In this document: one piece after another, positions 11,008 to 22,907 of the stretch
Layout: each line of letters starts with the position of its first letter
Numbering within the stretch: the first letter of the stretch is position 1
Assembly: GCA_025667525.1 (NCBI GenBank)
Contig: CM046882.1
Coordinates: forward strand, 524,360,618 to 524,424,617
Direction: 5' to 3'
Length of the DNA: 64,000 nucleotides
Source: Glebionis coronaria
Taxonomy: Eukaryota; Streptophyta; Magnoliopsida; Asterales; Asteraceae
Notes under the pieces: model-generated
Told to the model about the DNA's origin: nothing
Seen by the model: only the letters and a program-made list of their open reading frames with translations
Databases searched by the model: none
Position numbers and translations under genes: made by a program

Positions 11008-13757
11008 TGTGACAACCCTAGATTTTGGATTTGTCACTTTTGATTGTTTGATGCTGATCATGTGCTTGGTGTGCGTTTATTTGTTATGTGTTCATATTTG
11101 AGACTTTATCATGAAGTTAGACATTGTTTACGTAGTACATGGTACATTATATGATGATGTGATGGATTTGTTTCATGCTCATGAGTTCACATGAATGTGT
11201 AAATCATGGTATAAGTTGGAAATGAAATGAAATGAAATGAGTTTAGAAATAAACTACAGAAAAGTTCGGGTAGCGTTTTTATAAGGTTTCGTTTACGTAT
11301 CGTATGTTGTATGTATGTATTAAGTATATATAATATGGTTAGGATAAGTTTTATAGTTACTTTCTATATTTAGAAACTTTAAGAAATGAAGGCTAGTTCA
11401 AAAATCGCGTAAAAAGTCGAAAAAATAGCAAAAGGGTGCCCGATTTTGTCCCGAAAGTGTATAGGAGTATAAGTAAATATATAATAGGAGGGGGGAGAGT
11501 GTAAATATGATAAAACATAGAGGGGAGTCGAACTTGTGGGTCCTATAGCTGAAATTTTAAATATTAAATTAATAAAAATAGGATAATTACCATTTAAAAG
11601 TCCTAATTGGGCCTAAACTTGTCCAGAAGGTTATCAAGACCTATATAAACACCCCTAGACCCCTAAAAACGACTAATAACCCTAAATAAACCTAAAATCA
11701 GTCTAAATCTTCCATGGATATCAAGAGGAGTCGAAATTGTGATTAGGGTTCATTAATTTTTCTTGTTTCAAGGCAAGTGATCAATTCAACCTTAATATAA
11801 TTCATGTTTTTATTATTTAATCATAATTAGAAAGTTAATTAACCATCATTGAGATGATTAGGGTTTTGTTAAATTTCTGAGAATTATAGTTATTTAGATT
11901 TATTAATGATTTTAGGGTTTGTGTTAAGAATTTAGGGATAATTAATGATGTTTAGAGGGTTAGTGCATAAAGGTGTAAAACAGTTTGATTTTTAGGTTTG
12001 TCTTGTGTTGACTGTTACGGGCAGTTGGTAGCACCTTTGGTCGCGTTTCTTTTTTTTTAAAAAAATAATTTCAGAGAGTCTACTTTTCAAAAATGTAAGA
12101 TTCGTCGAAAATAGAGTTTGGGAAGGTCGTCAAACAATTGATACAAAAATAGTGCGCAGTTCAGGAATAAATTTCGATTTCGGAAATTTGAGTCAAAACC
12201 TAACCAAACGAATGAGATAGCCAAATTATTTTTAATTTGGGAACTCTTTATAATGTATATAAAAGGACTGGAGGTTTTCAGTAATAGTTATGGTGTTTAG
12301 GTTGGGCTTTTGGTGTCGAACATTTAGCATGTACAGAAAATCAGCTTAGTGAAATCGACTTTTGGTGTAGAGACTAAACAAAAGGGTTAAACATGTAAGT
12401 AGAAAGTAAACTTGGTTTTTGGAGTTCTTAGATCATATAACAACATAAATCTAGTAGGGTAGGAGCCATGTGTGGTGTTAAGTTCACTTCATGTGGTCGT
12501 TTAATGACTAGTAAACCGTAACGGGAAAAACTGAATTTTTACGTATAGAATAGCTTGTAGTGTGAGAACTAGATAGCGAGGATTGGGGGGGATTAGATTC
12601 ATCTCCGTGGTTGTTACTTAACTTGGGTGTTAGGACCTGAGCTAAGTGTGTTGTGTATGATTTTATAGGTTTGCAGGAGTGCTAGCTTGCTGCGATATTA
12701 GGTGAGTTCATAGTCCCATTTTGCTACGTTTTTTAAATGTTTTTTTTCTAGTATGGGATGGAGATGACACTTGCAATATTCTTTAAAATGATTTAGTACT
12801 ATGTTTTAAAATGTGTGGACATAAATGTGCTATTGTGTGACTTGTGTGCTTATGTGTTCTCATATGTGCATTGATATGTGTTCTGATATGTGAATCTTGA
12901 TTGTGTTATGATTGGGATTGGTACATAAATGTATGGGCGTCTATGGGACCAGTAGTGATGTGTGTGGAGCATGGGGCACGATCCGTCCTGAGTTCTTGGT
13001 TCTGAGTTCTTGGTTCGTGGGGCACGATCCGTCCTGAGTTCTTGGTTCGTAGGGCACGATCCGTCCTGAGTACTTGTGCATCGTCTCTTCGGAGGCAAGA
13101 TATCTCGACGGGGATATAGTTCATCTTCCACAGGTGGTGTGGGAAAGATCCGGATAGTGTGGTGTGTGTTCTTGTGTGTGTGACGGGATACTTCTTGATT
13201 GTTATAGTGTGCTTTGTGAATTGTAGATGTGATCGGTACTTGGTTTAAGTTTTGTTGTGGATGCATGTAACATGATTATCACATTATGGTCCATTACTAT
13301 AAATTGTTTTTCTTCAACTTATTTACAGCGGATGTCAAGGTTTCTTATGATGTTCTAGATAACTTAAACCTATGTTCTCACCAACTTTATGTTGACCGAT
13401 TTCAGTGTCATTTTCAGGTGAAGTAGTTGTGCAAGATGATGTTAGAAGTGGCTAGAGTATAGAGGCTGCTAGGATTGCATTAGGAGGAATCCCTTTCCTC
13501 TTAGATTTTATTTTGTCTTTTGATTTAATAAATTGTTTGATACCTATATGTTTGATGTGTGTTATTTGAATGTCTTTGGTAAGAGGTAGGCCTGTTACCT
13601 ACTTACCTAGACTCCTACATTTAGTTGAGATATTGTCATGACATTGTGTCGCTATTTATGACATTTCTTTTGCATTTAGTTTTCTCTATAGAGACACCGT
13701 TTGTTGTGATGATATCCATACGTCGCCCCCCATATTCCGCCATGGTGGGGTGTGACA
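11008..13757 (+). repeat. 3' LTR of element C
   Basis: 2750 bp, colinear with 6116-8849 with scattered substitutions and small indels. Confidence 0.9.
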
Positions 13758-14012
13758 GGTACGCATACACCTACAAAAGAAAAAGATAGCAAAATAGAAG
13801 AAAAATAATGGTTAACGTGAAAAGAAAATATTTTTGGTGCAAAACCTTTGTAAAAGAATTGCTTTTTATGATTTTTAAATGTTTTTGGATTTTTGAAATT
13901 TTTTAATTTTTAGGATTTTTGAAAATTTTTGACACGAAAAATAACGTTCAAGAGTGAACGGATCCCAAAATCCAACGCGTCTCTCACAAAAAACCGTTAA
14001 TCTTCACGAAAA

Positions 14013-14030
14013 GAGCCGGCATCGACGCCA
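14013..14030 (-). other. Primer binding site of A'
   Basis: On the minus strand it reads TGGCGTCGATGCCGGCTC. Athila-type elements carry TGGCGCC-GCCGG sites complementary to aspartate tRNA; this one has substitutions. Confidence 0.75.
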
Positions 14031-15828
14031 TTTTAATATAGAGATTTTGGTTCTTGAAGATTATGTCTAATCGAATTGACCACGGTTCAAGTGTGACTCA
14101 GTTGTTCTTGGTAAAAATAAAGAAAGTTGAGTATCTATTTTAAAATAAAAATGAAAGCTTTAGGAATTATAACTAAAAATAAAGACTTTTAAAGATAAAT
14201 GATGAAAGGTTAAAACTTGACAAAATGTAAACTTGAAATTAAAACTTTATAAAAACGTAAACTTGAAATTTAAACTAAGATAAAACACGTTAAAATAATG
14301 CTTAAGAAAAATGGCGGGAAAAGTAAGTTCAAAAACTAAAACAAATCGGGAAACCAAAATAAATCTAAGTCGGAATGCAAACTCTACACAATTCGGAATG
14401 TTGACTATTGTGGACCTTATCCGGAATCAAATTTCACCACACAATTCGGAATACTCTTGATCCAATCCGGAATACAGATCTTCGAACTAATCCGGAATCC
14501 AAGATTGCTACTTATCCGGAATGTAAGTGTTGGTCTAATCCGGAATATGATTCTTGGACTCAATCCGGAATCATGTTTGTGCTTATCCAGAATAAGCTTA
14601 TCCATAATAATACTTACTCTAATCCGGAATGTTTACCATTTGCTCTTATCCGGAATCTGCCCTTCTTTCACAATCCGGAATAAGTTTCAACTGTTATCCG
14701 GAATGTTGGATTTGCTACCAATCCAGAATATCAAGCAATACAAGCTATCCGGAATACTTTCTAAGCCTTATTCGGAGTGATACTTTGTAAGCTATTCGGA
14801 ATACTATGATTTTTCATGCAATTCGGGATACTAGGGTTTTGAAAACCCGGATAAGAACAAAAATTAAGCTAAATGAAAATAAGCCAAAATCTAATAAGCA
14901 CTTACCAAAACTTTAACCAAAATGATTTTTAGAAAAAGTAAATAAGCCACAATTCAAAAACTTTTAAAATACTAAATAATCAAAATATTTATAATCAACT
15001 TTTTTATAAAAATATTAACCAACCAAATCAAATTATTTAAAAAAAAGAAAAACATAAATATAAGCAATAAGCACAATAATCTAAAACATCAGACACACCA
15101 AATCAATAAGCACAATCTAATAAGCAAATCAATCACACAATCAACATGATTAAGCAAACTACATGATTAATGAAACAAAACAATAGATTATGATTAAGAA
15201 AGGAAGAATGAGAATTAACTAAAAAGCTTTGAATTAATTAAGAAGATGAAGATTCAATTACAAGATTAAAAAGATGAAGGATTAAGCAAACATGAGAGAA
15301 AATTCTTGAGAGAGAAAGTAACACCTACTCCTAATTACCTATTAAAAGCTAAAAATGAAAAACTAACTCCTCCTAATGAAGATTAAGAGGGTATTTATAA
15401 GAGAAAGGGAGGGTGTTGTTGCTTCCTTCTTTCTCTTGTCTTCTCGTCTTTTAAAATAACTCGTTTTTCTCGACTTTGTCTCGGGATTAGTCGAATGATA
15501 ACATGAAATCGTCTTCTTATTTTCTTCTTTTAGCAGACTTGGTTCTTCTACTTCGTTAAACTTCCGTCTTTAGACTTTTTCTTCGATAAATCTTCAGAAT
15601 AGGCCTTTGACTTCCGTTCTTCTTGCACTTTTGATCTTTTGACTTCGTCTTTTGTCTTTTTCTTCTATAAAAGCCCGTATTTTCTTCCTTTTTCATATTT
15701 TTGTCCTAAAACACAATAAAAACACAAACCACGCATAATTCCGCCTTTTACGACATTAAATACACGTTTTAGTCTTGTTATTATTATAATTAAGTGGTAA
15801 AAGGATAAGTGTTTTCACAGTTATTACA
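14031..15828 (-). repeat. LTR of A' (1.8 kb)
   Basis: On the minus strand it starts TGTAATAACTGTGAAAACAC at 15828. A TATA box (CTTATAAATACC) lies at about 15388-15399 on the minus strand. The transcribed R-U5 part, about 1.35 kb, contains the short-motif array at 14368-14829. The inner end is approximate. Confidence 0.7.
14368..14829 (-). repeat. Array of about 20 ATTCCGGAT motifs spaced about 24 bp
   Basis: On the plus strand the motif is ATCCGGAAT or ATTCGGAAT. Copies start at 14368, 14391, 14419, 14444, 14465, 14490, 14514, 14538, 14563, 14585, 14600, 14622, 14648, 14673, 14696, 14721, 14747, 14770, 14794 and 14821. Mean spacing is 23.8 bp (15-28). The sequence between copies is not conserved. 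It lies in the transcribed part of the A' LTR. Confidence 0.9.
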
Positions 15829-16169
15829 TGGTCAAAGTTCAAGTCAACAAGTCAATGGATCATTTGTGTGTAAGTATAAAGTTAAAAGGGCCAAAATTGA
15901 CAAGTTGGTAAAGTTCCTATTTCAAGTTTTCAAGCTGAAAACAAGAAGGGCTAGATCAGCCAAAGTTGAAAGATATTACTTGCTCAATATGTGTGAAAGA
16001 CAAGAAACCAATGAGAAGCCTCTATTTCTTATACTCGGATCACCACATCAGCACAATTAATATAGAGAGAGAACAAGTGGGCGTATCACAACAGTGCATG
16101 GATGCACCAATCATATTTCACTAACTAGATAACGATCCGTGTATCACTTTTCTCTCCAATAAACAAATT

Positions 16170-16431
16170 ACACGTGTCACACTTGAGCCCAGGTCGTGGA
16201 TAATGATAGAGACACTTTCATGAGAAGCTCTCAACATGAAAAGTGTTCGCAAGAGGAAGACGAACTCATTCCAAGCAACCAATTAAACTAAAATTCATTC
16301 AAAAAGAAATCCCCAATTGTGTTCTTCAACTGCAGATTTCAATTAACAAATTCAGGCCACGTGGAAGTTGGGGATTGGTTGCTACACGTCATTCATCCTC
16401 ACCAACACTCAACTGCACTCTATAAATACCC
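16170..16431 (+). promoter_or_regulatory. LTR promoter with G-boxes and TATA
   Basis: ACACGTGT lies near 16172, CCACGTGG near 16359 and an ACACGTCA variant near 16384. TATAAATACC follows at about 16423. G-boxes with ACGT cores bind bZIP and bHLH factors and are frequent in stress- and ABA-responsive plant promoters. Use by this LTR is inference. Confidence 0.5.
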
Positions 16432-16506
16432 CAGATGTCTTCATTATTTGAGTTGTAAAAAGTGTGAAAACACACATAATTATAATCTCTCTCTCTTTTT
16501 AGGTTA

Positions 16507-16805
16507 TGTAGGTCCATGATTTCTTATGATTGTTAATGTGTTGTAAAGATCTAAGAGAGTGAGGGAGATGAAGAACTAGAGAGAAAGTTAGATAGAGAAA
16601 GGAGAGGATTAGAGAAAGTAATGTTTTATTTGATGAAATGAGAACCAACAATCCCTCCTAACATGCTAGGAGGGGGTATATATAGCCCACCCTACATGTG
16701 GGCTTTATGGGTTATATGTTTACATATTAGATCACGAGCCCATACTACGTATATATCGTTGGAGTGACCGATCCTTCCTAAATACGTAAAAACGTATTTC
16801 CAACA
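16507..16805 (-). repeat. 3' LTR of element F
   Basis: 299 bp, matching 24993-25294. It contains the TATA-like TATATATAGCCC near 16677, palindromic enough to serve the minus strand. Confidence 0.9.
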
Positions 16806-16945
16806 ATCTCCCCCTAAGGGAGGTCACTCCAAGTTACAAAGTCCTAAATAGTCTATAGCTCGTGATCGATGCTAACAATCATGTGACCGAGACTTTCTTT
16901 GGAAAAACGTATTTCCAACAATCTCCCCCTAAGGGAGGTCACACC
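16786..16945 (-). repeat. Duplicated LTR-end/polypurine junction in F
   Basis: The junction AAAACGTATTTCCAACAATC followed by TCCCCCTAAGGGAGGTCAC occurs at 16790-16828 and again at 16904-16940. A copy of the LTR end and tract therefore sits about 115 bp inside the element. Confidence 0.8.
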
Positions 16946-19900
16946 ATTTTACAAAATCTTAAACCTAGCATACTATGCTTGAGTCTTCGATCTTGTTCTT
17001 ATGAATATGCTGATGAGATCTTTGACTTTAGTCTTGAGTATGTTTCCTTTCCTTGACCGTGTGCAATCATCACTTGTGATATTCACTTCCTCGTGACTTC
17101 ATGTTCCACATACTTATACCTTGATGATTTCTTGAAAGCTTCAGAGTTTGATACAATGGAAGACTTGACTTTTAGGCTTTCTTAAATTTGTTGAAGTATT
17201 AAGTGGATACAGTATAAGCATGTGTTGACGACTTCTTATAGTTTTTACACCACAATGCCACCTTCTTGTTATGCTGCATAAGACAATTAGCAACAAAACA
17301 TATACACGGATGAAATGGCTTTGAACATTTCATTCTAATTCGGTAGCATTTTACCTCCGGTCGGTGAAGACCGTTGGACGATATTAAATATCGTACTTGT
17401 GGCAGGTAGTTTCAATTAAGAACCTCCTTGACAAGATTTCGCGGGTAAACCCGTTCTCTTTATTCGACCGTCCAAAGCTGACTGCGAACATAAAGAGTGA
17501 ATCATTTGGATAATAATATCCGCATGATTTGAAGTCGTCAAATCCGATTCCTGGAACAAGTTTTATTCATTAAAGAATCGCACAATCGTTTCTTTCTAGT
17601 TGTCACGAGCTTGATTCGTATAGAATCTTGCAAGTTACCTACCAAGTGTTGTTTGAGGTTCACACTAGAAGGATTTTTACTCACCACTGTGAACACTATA
17701 GATTGTCACTCTGAGTGTTCTGACAAGATCACTAAGATATTGCGTAGAGGCCTAGAACGTGTTTAAGTTCAGTTAAGAATTAAACCATTTTTGCTTTCTA
17801 GTTATCACAAGCTTGATTCATAAAGAATCGCACAAGTCACCTACCATAAGCTTTTTGATATTCGCTCAAGAAGTATTTCCATCTTCATTGTAAATACTTT
17901 CGTATTACTCGGATGTTCAGGCAAGATCATGAAGATTTTGCGTAGGACTCTTAAGATCTTTCTTACTTTTCACAGTGTTTGAAGAAGCAAGGAATTATGA
18001 AAGTGTGTCCTAATGAGATATTTGATGATCTCAAATGGCTCTAGACTCGATCGTGCATTTTGGATTTTAGTGATCGGAGGCTAGAGAGGAGTGCAACCAT
18101 TTCAATACCAATTTATTCGGAGTGAATATATCAATAGATAATGCGTTGTCTCCGTGTGATTAAAACAAATATCTTTTAAAAGATATCTGAGTTAGCTGGG
18201 ATGGGTTGTGCATTGCATCACTAGGTCCATGATGTCTATCTTCAATATCAAGAATCATAAAAAATGATCTCAATAGCTAATGAGTTGACCCGATTTATGC
18301 CTAAAGTTGTAAGGAGGGCTTCTTTCTTTACACCCTTTATCTTTATAATTCTTTTTCATTCTTCAACCCCTTCAATGCTTACCAATACGTCATAACTAGC
18401 ACCTTGTTGTGATTGTTCCAGTGCTAACTAAAGTACTTGGTCGGCATTCAACTACGTTCATAAACTTTTTCCATCTTTCCTAAGGACTATTATTTCTAGC
18501 TATGGGATGTCCTTGGGAAGATTCCTCCGGTTCTAGAAGAATCATTGGACTTTAACCTATCCTATCATCCTTATGTCACCACAATCTTCACCGTCGTGAA
18601 TAGAGATGTTTTGGGTAAGCGTATGTCACCATGAAATCCATTTTGATATCCAAATCCATTTTGTCCCCCTTAACATATGCCACGATATCCGAAAACATTT
18701 TGCACATGTCGGGATGAGCTATCACGTTAAGTCAAACCATTTGTGATTAATCATTTCCCATATTAAATCACATTTTCACCCCCATATTAAAAATATTAAC
18801 CCAATCGATGTTTTTAATATCAATTGATTTAATAGCATTTTAAGAAAATTTGGGAAGAAAAATGCAAATCCAATTATCTTCATGATTTTCACAAGCTCCC
18901 CCTCAAATTAATGATGGTGTATTTGAAATGTAAATTAAATACCTTTTAAACACAAGTGTAAGGTTTTATCACGTGCAAAGATCATATATGATACTGTATT
19001 CACAAGATTAACAACTTACGAGGTTGGACCTGAATGATGGAGAACATCATATGATAGAATCACATGGTTCTTGTTCACGAATGTTGGTCGCCTCGTCATG
19101 TCTGAAGTTATCTCTTGACACCATGTGTACGATTGATATTGTTGTCTTGACACCAATTTGTGCGCTTGGCACTTACGACATCAAAGATTCTGAATGTTGG
19201 ATAATTTCTCCCCCTCAATTATTGACCCGTGTTCTATCGAAAGAGCTATAGTCTCCGTTTGAGTAGTCGCATCGTCGAGTATGCAGATATCAATAGTAAA
19301 ATTATTGCGGGTTGAGGAGATGATAACTTCATAAAAACAAGATTTCTCTTGTTTTAACAAATAAATGCACTGAAGCATACATAATCCGTCTTAGATTGTG
19401 TTATAATGTAAACACAATCCCTTACATGGTTAAAAAAATAAACCATGCCCGAGAAAATTAATTCCCGTTGTTGAGTCAAAGCTTTCCGGTGAAGTGCTTG
19501 ACTTGAATATGAAAAGCGGGTTACTATCTGAAATAATAGCAAGCCAAAATTGAGCATGTTTTAAAACATTTGAACTTCTGCTCGAACTTTATTTATAACT
19601 CCGTGTCATTATTGAATGACATTTCTAGGATCGTAAATATTATCGATTCCAAAGGACATGCTCTTTTTATCAAAAACATTTTGAACACATAATTTTGAAA
19701 GATTTAGAAAAACCTTTTGAAAAATTCTTGAAAAATTGTGTTCAACGTTTTTGAAAATCAATTACTTGAGCTTAAGATTTTGAATATCTTACGAAACGAG
19801 CTCAAGTCCAAAAAGTTGTAAACTTCCCGTTGTGAGGATAAGCTTATCATCGGCGATAAACTTTCCTTTTAACTGAAGAACAAGTCCTAAGTTGACATTT

Positions 19901-20640
19901 ACTTAGAAGTCGTTTTCATGAGCTTGAAAACTTTTGAATGTTTTAACATAAAGCTCATGACCGAGAAAGATGAATTTCTCGTTATGAGGAAACGTTCTCT
20001 TATTTAAAAGATACACTTTCCTTTCTGAGCTTAAAACTCGGAATGTTTTAATACAAGCTCATGACCGAGTAAAATTAATTTCCTGTTACGAGGATAAGTT
20101 ATCACTAAGGATAAGCTTTCCTAAAATTGAAATCCGAGTTACAGTCTGATATTTAACTGTAAGTCATAGTGCATGAGCTTTAAAACTTCGAATGTTTTTA
20201 ATATTAACTCATGCCCGAGAAAAGTTAATTTCTCGTTGTAAGGATAAGTTTATTATCGGCGACAAACTTTCCTTTCTTTGAAGTCCGGGGCATAATCTGA
20301 AATTTGATTATACGCCATTTTACACGAGCTTAAGACCTTTGAATAGTTTTAATGTAAGCTTGTGTCCGAGAAAATTTAATTTCTCGTTAGCGAGGATAAG
20401 TTTATCATCGGTGATAAACTTTCCTTTCTTTGAAGCGCGGGTTACAATCTGTCATGTGACTGCAAGCCATTGTGCATGAGCTTAAAAACTTCAAATGTTT
20501 TTAATATAAGCTCATGCCCGAGAAAAATTAATTTCTCGTTGTGAGGATAAGTTTATCATCGGCGAGAAACTTTCCTTTTTTGAAATCCGGGTCATCGTCT
20601 GTCATTTGACTATGAGCTAATTACATTGTAAGCTTAACTG
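16806..20640 (-). other. Non-coding 3' region of F with repeated polypurine tracts
   Basis: CTCCCCCT-type tracts (AGGGGGAG on the sense strand) are at 16808, 16923, 18664, 18896 and 19208. Two related 190 bp segments lie at 17573-17760 and 17775-17955, sharing CTTGATTC, GAATC and ACCTACCA blocks. I see no convincing ORF. Confidence 0.6.
19790..20620 (-). repeat. About 150 bp tandem repeats in F
   Basis: Units carry GAGCTTAAAA, ATGTTTTAAT, CATGCCCGAGAAA, TTAATTTCTCGTTG, GAGGATAAG and AAACTTTCC in order. The GAGGATAAG element recurs near 19832, 20091, 20241, 20391 and 20542; the last four are spaced 150 bp. Earlier units are more diverged. Confidence 0.8.
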
Positions 20641-20648
20641 CAAATCCC

Positions 20649-22907
20649 CTAAGACACTTGTTTCTCTGATATCTGCTTCTTCAGTAACCAAAATCTGAGA
20701 GTGTCCTTAGTTAAACGGTATATAAAGCTCGAACCGGTTTGTTTTTGTTGATCCTTGACTTTGGTACCTGCATTCTCATTTGGAGTTTGTATGCTTTTAT
20801 ATGGGTTAGCGATATCTATCTTAGAACTATGCGGGGATTCACAGTTTTCTTTTCTTGTGCCAGAGGTGACCTGAGGAGATGATTTACTTGTCTTAGCTGG
20901 CAAACGTTTCCTTTTATAGAATACCTTAAGTTCAGTCTTAAGTGATGTAACATCCTTTTCAATTTCCTCCCTATTAGTCTTAGTAGAATCGAAGACTATC
21001 CTAGTTAAAGGGCACTCGTTTCCTATAAGAGTGAAAGTTCTACCAGTGGGGCGCCAAACTTTACCAATGGGTTTGATTTTAGCTAGCCACTAGGATTTAA
21101 TTTTAGCATGGGAGTTCACCTCATGAAGAAATTTCTTGATACAAGAGCCATGATTTGCCTTAAAGACACGTTTCCTACATGTTTTACAAGTAGCATATCT
21201 AATGTCCAAGTAATATCCAGAATTCCTAGGTGATTGATTGATGCTCCTATGATATGACATGCTACGGTTAGCAGTGTTGGGTAATCTAGAAGGCATCTGA
21301 CTAGGTTTGAAATTCCTATCTCTTACTTGTGTCTTTTGAATAGCTTCCCTTAGACCAAATTTATGGTGAACGTAATTTGAACTAGTTCGAGACGTGTTCT
21401 TTAGACTATGTCTAGGGAGTCTAGAGGCAATCATGGGATTGGGTCTTGCAAAAGATGTTTTAGCCGAATTGGCCCTAGTTGGTGGAGTGACTGGTCTAGA
21501 AAGATGAACCATATCAACTTGGGAGGCAAACCGCGGTCTCGAAGATTTTAGTTACTCGGATCTAAATGCAGTCGGTTGTCTAACAGACTGATTTTGAGGC
21601 GGTTTCCACAAGATTGATGGTTTTTCAAGGTTAGTGTCCACACTAGTCCCTTTAGTTTTCCTCAACTCGTTTGTCAGAGCCGCTATTGCAAAAACCTTTT
21701 CCTGAACTTGAGCCTTTAAAGTCTCATTCTCTTTGAGCAATTTATCTTGGGATGCCAATTTAGATTCTAGAAACTTAATTTGTTTCAAAAGATTATCCTT
21801 TTCAGCTTTAGAATCTAGAACTTTTTGATCCAATTTTCGTTCAAGAACAACGTTTGACTTTTCAAGTTTTTCAAAATATGTTTCAAATTTGTTCGTTTTC
21901 TTCAAAAATTCAAGTTTGGCATCCTCAAGATCTTTTGGTTGCTGAGCTACGATCGTTTCGAGCTCTTTAATCTTGGAATCAGAAGCAGTTAATGAAACAG
22001 TCATAAGGCAATTATCATGATTGTTAGCATTTTGAACACTTTTTCCCCCATTATGACGCACATCGGATGAATCAAAAATGGTATCGCTATCACTCTTTTC
22101 CATCCCATGTTCGTTTTAATTAGGTTTGAAATGCTCAATATGAGGCATTTCATCAGCATATACCTCATATACAACATTACATTGTACCATGTTTGTAGGC
22201 TCTTAGTCATAAACGGGTATGGTGTCATCATAAGAGATGTCTGTAACATTCCCTGACGTGTTGCTGATATCATGCTTAGCTGTTGATTCCATGCCTTGGC
22301 ACTCTTTAGCAGCCTCCAATTCGTCAATCGTATGACCATTTTCCTCTTGCGTCTTAGATTCTTGCACTCCATTGTCATACGCTTGCTGAAGTCGGGATCT
22401 TTCATAAATCAAAGACGAGACCGATGTCATGAGTTTCAATAGTGTACCACGGAAATCTTGAAGCTCGGTATGTGTGTCTCGAAGAAATGACTGGCAAATC
22501 ACTGAACTTTCAGACTTGACGATATTGAATTGGAGAAAAGGTGTGAGTTGTGTCACGAGAGCCTTATATGCAAGTGTTGATGCATAGTAATTGAATTCTT
22601 CATTGTGGAGTTGTTCTGCTAGTTGGTTCAAAGTGAGGAATATCGATTCCATGAATATATGACGATCTTGACCAAAAAGTATCACAAATTCGTTTCATCC
22701 TTGAAGCCATGAAAGAGTCACTATATGAGACTGAAGTAGTCGAAATGAAGTGATGCCACTTTCACTAGCTTTGTCTTTCATTTGATGCAATTCTCCCTCT
22801 TGAAACGGCGAAGTCAACGATTCCATTGAAGTTCGATGAAAAATAAGGTAAGGATTACTTATCGATGAATAAGAACACGCCTTCGAAAAATCCGTCTTCA
22901 ATTTCAA
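20649..22907 (-). pseudogene. gag: Degenerate Copia Gag of element F
   Basis: One minus-strand frame spans the region but is interrupted by several stops, near 22693, 22203, 22130, 21549 and 21088. In order it contains an N-terminal helical part (SIFLTLNQLAEQLHNEEFNY), an acidic linker with VTDISYDDTIPVYD, a coiled coil of about 130 residues (22000-21600), a basic stretch, and a Cys/His cluster, CKTCRKRVFKANHGSC, near 21180-21130. Past the last stop comes GRTFTLIGNECPLTRI. From memory this order matches a long Gag common in Anthemideae retrotransposons, which supports the host assignment. The stops mean no full-length Gag could be made. Confidence 0.8.

Larger units (their letters stand above)
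6116..13757 (+). mobile_element. Non-coding LTR retrotransposon C with 2.7 kb LTRs
   Basis: Complete structure: target duplication GGTAC at 6111-6115 and 13758-13762, 5' LTR 6116-8849, primer site at 8853, a 2.16 kb internal region, polypurine tract, 3' LTR 11008-13757. Both LTRs begin TGTGACAACC and end GGTGTGACA. No gag or pol ORF exists in the interior, so this is a large retrotransposon derivative that would need enzymes from another element. The LTR ends, their length and the methionine-tRNA primer site resemble Tekay/Del chromoviruses, but that placement is inference. Several small differences between the LTRs show it is not brand new. Confidence 0.92.
6023..15828 (-). mobile_element. 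Inverted 5' half of an Athila-like element, A' (interrupted by C)
   Basis: Read on the minus strand from 15828, there is an LTR, a primer site (14013-14030), a leader, and the first codons of gag at 13766, which continue at 6115-6023 after removal of element C. The LTR start matches the LTR fragment of A at 5956. A and A' are therefore two halves of one family joined head to head, probably through inversion or ectopic recombination. Confidence 0.75.

Noticed and set aside
14408..14780. Overlapping ORFs rich in IRN, NPE and SGI repeats
   Set aside because: They are translations of the ATCCGGAAT motif array in three frames.
14368..14829. CRISPR-like array of regularly spaced repeats (also 24254-24717 and 41859-42134)
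   Set aside because: Repeats are only 9-11 bp with gaps of about 13 bp, lie within plant retrotransposons, and have no cas genes.
15809..16060. 83-codon ORF at the A'/B LTR junction
   Set aside because: It starts at a non-ATG codon inside the A' LTR and crosses into another LTR; no domain.
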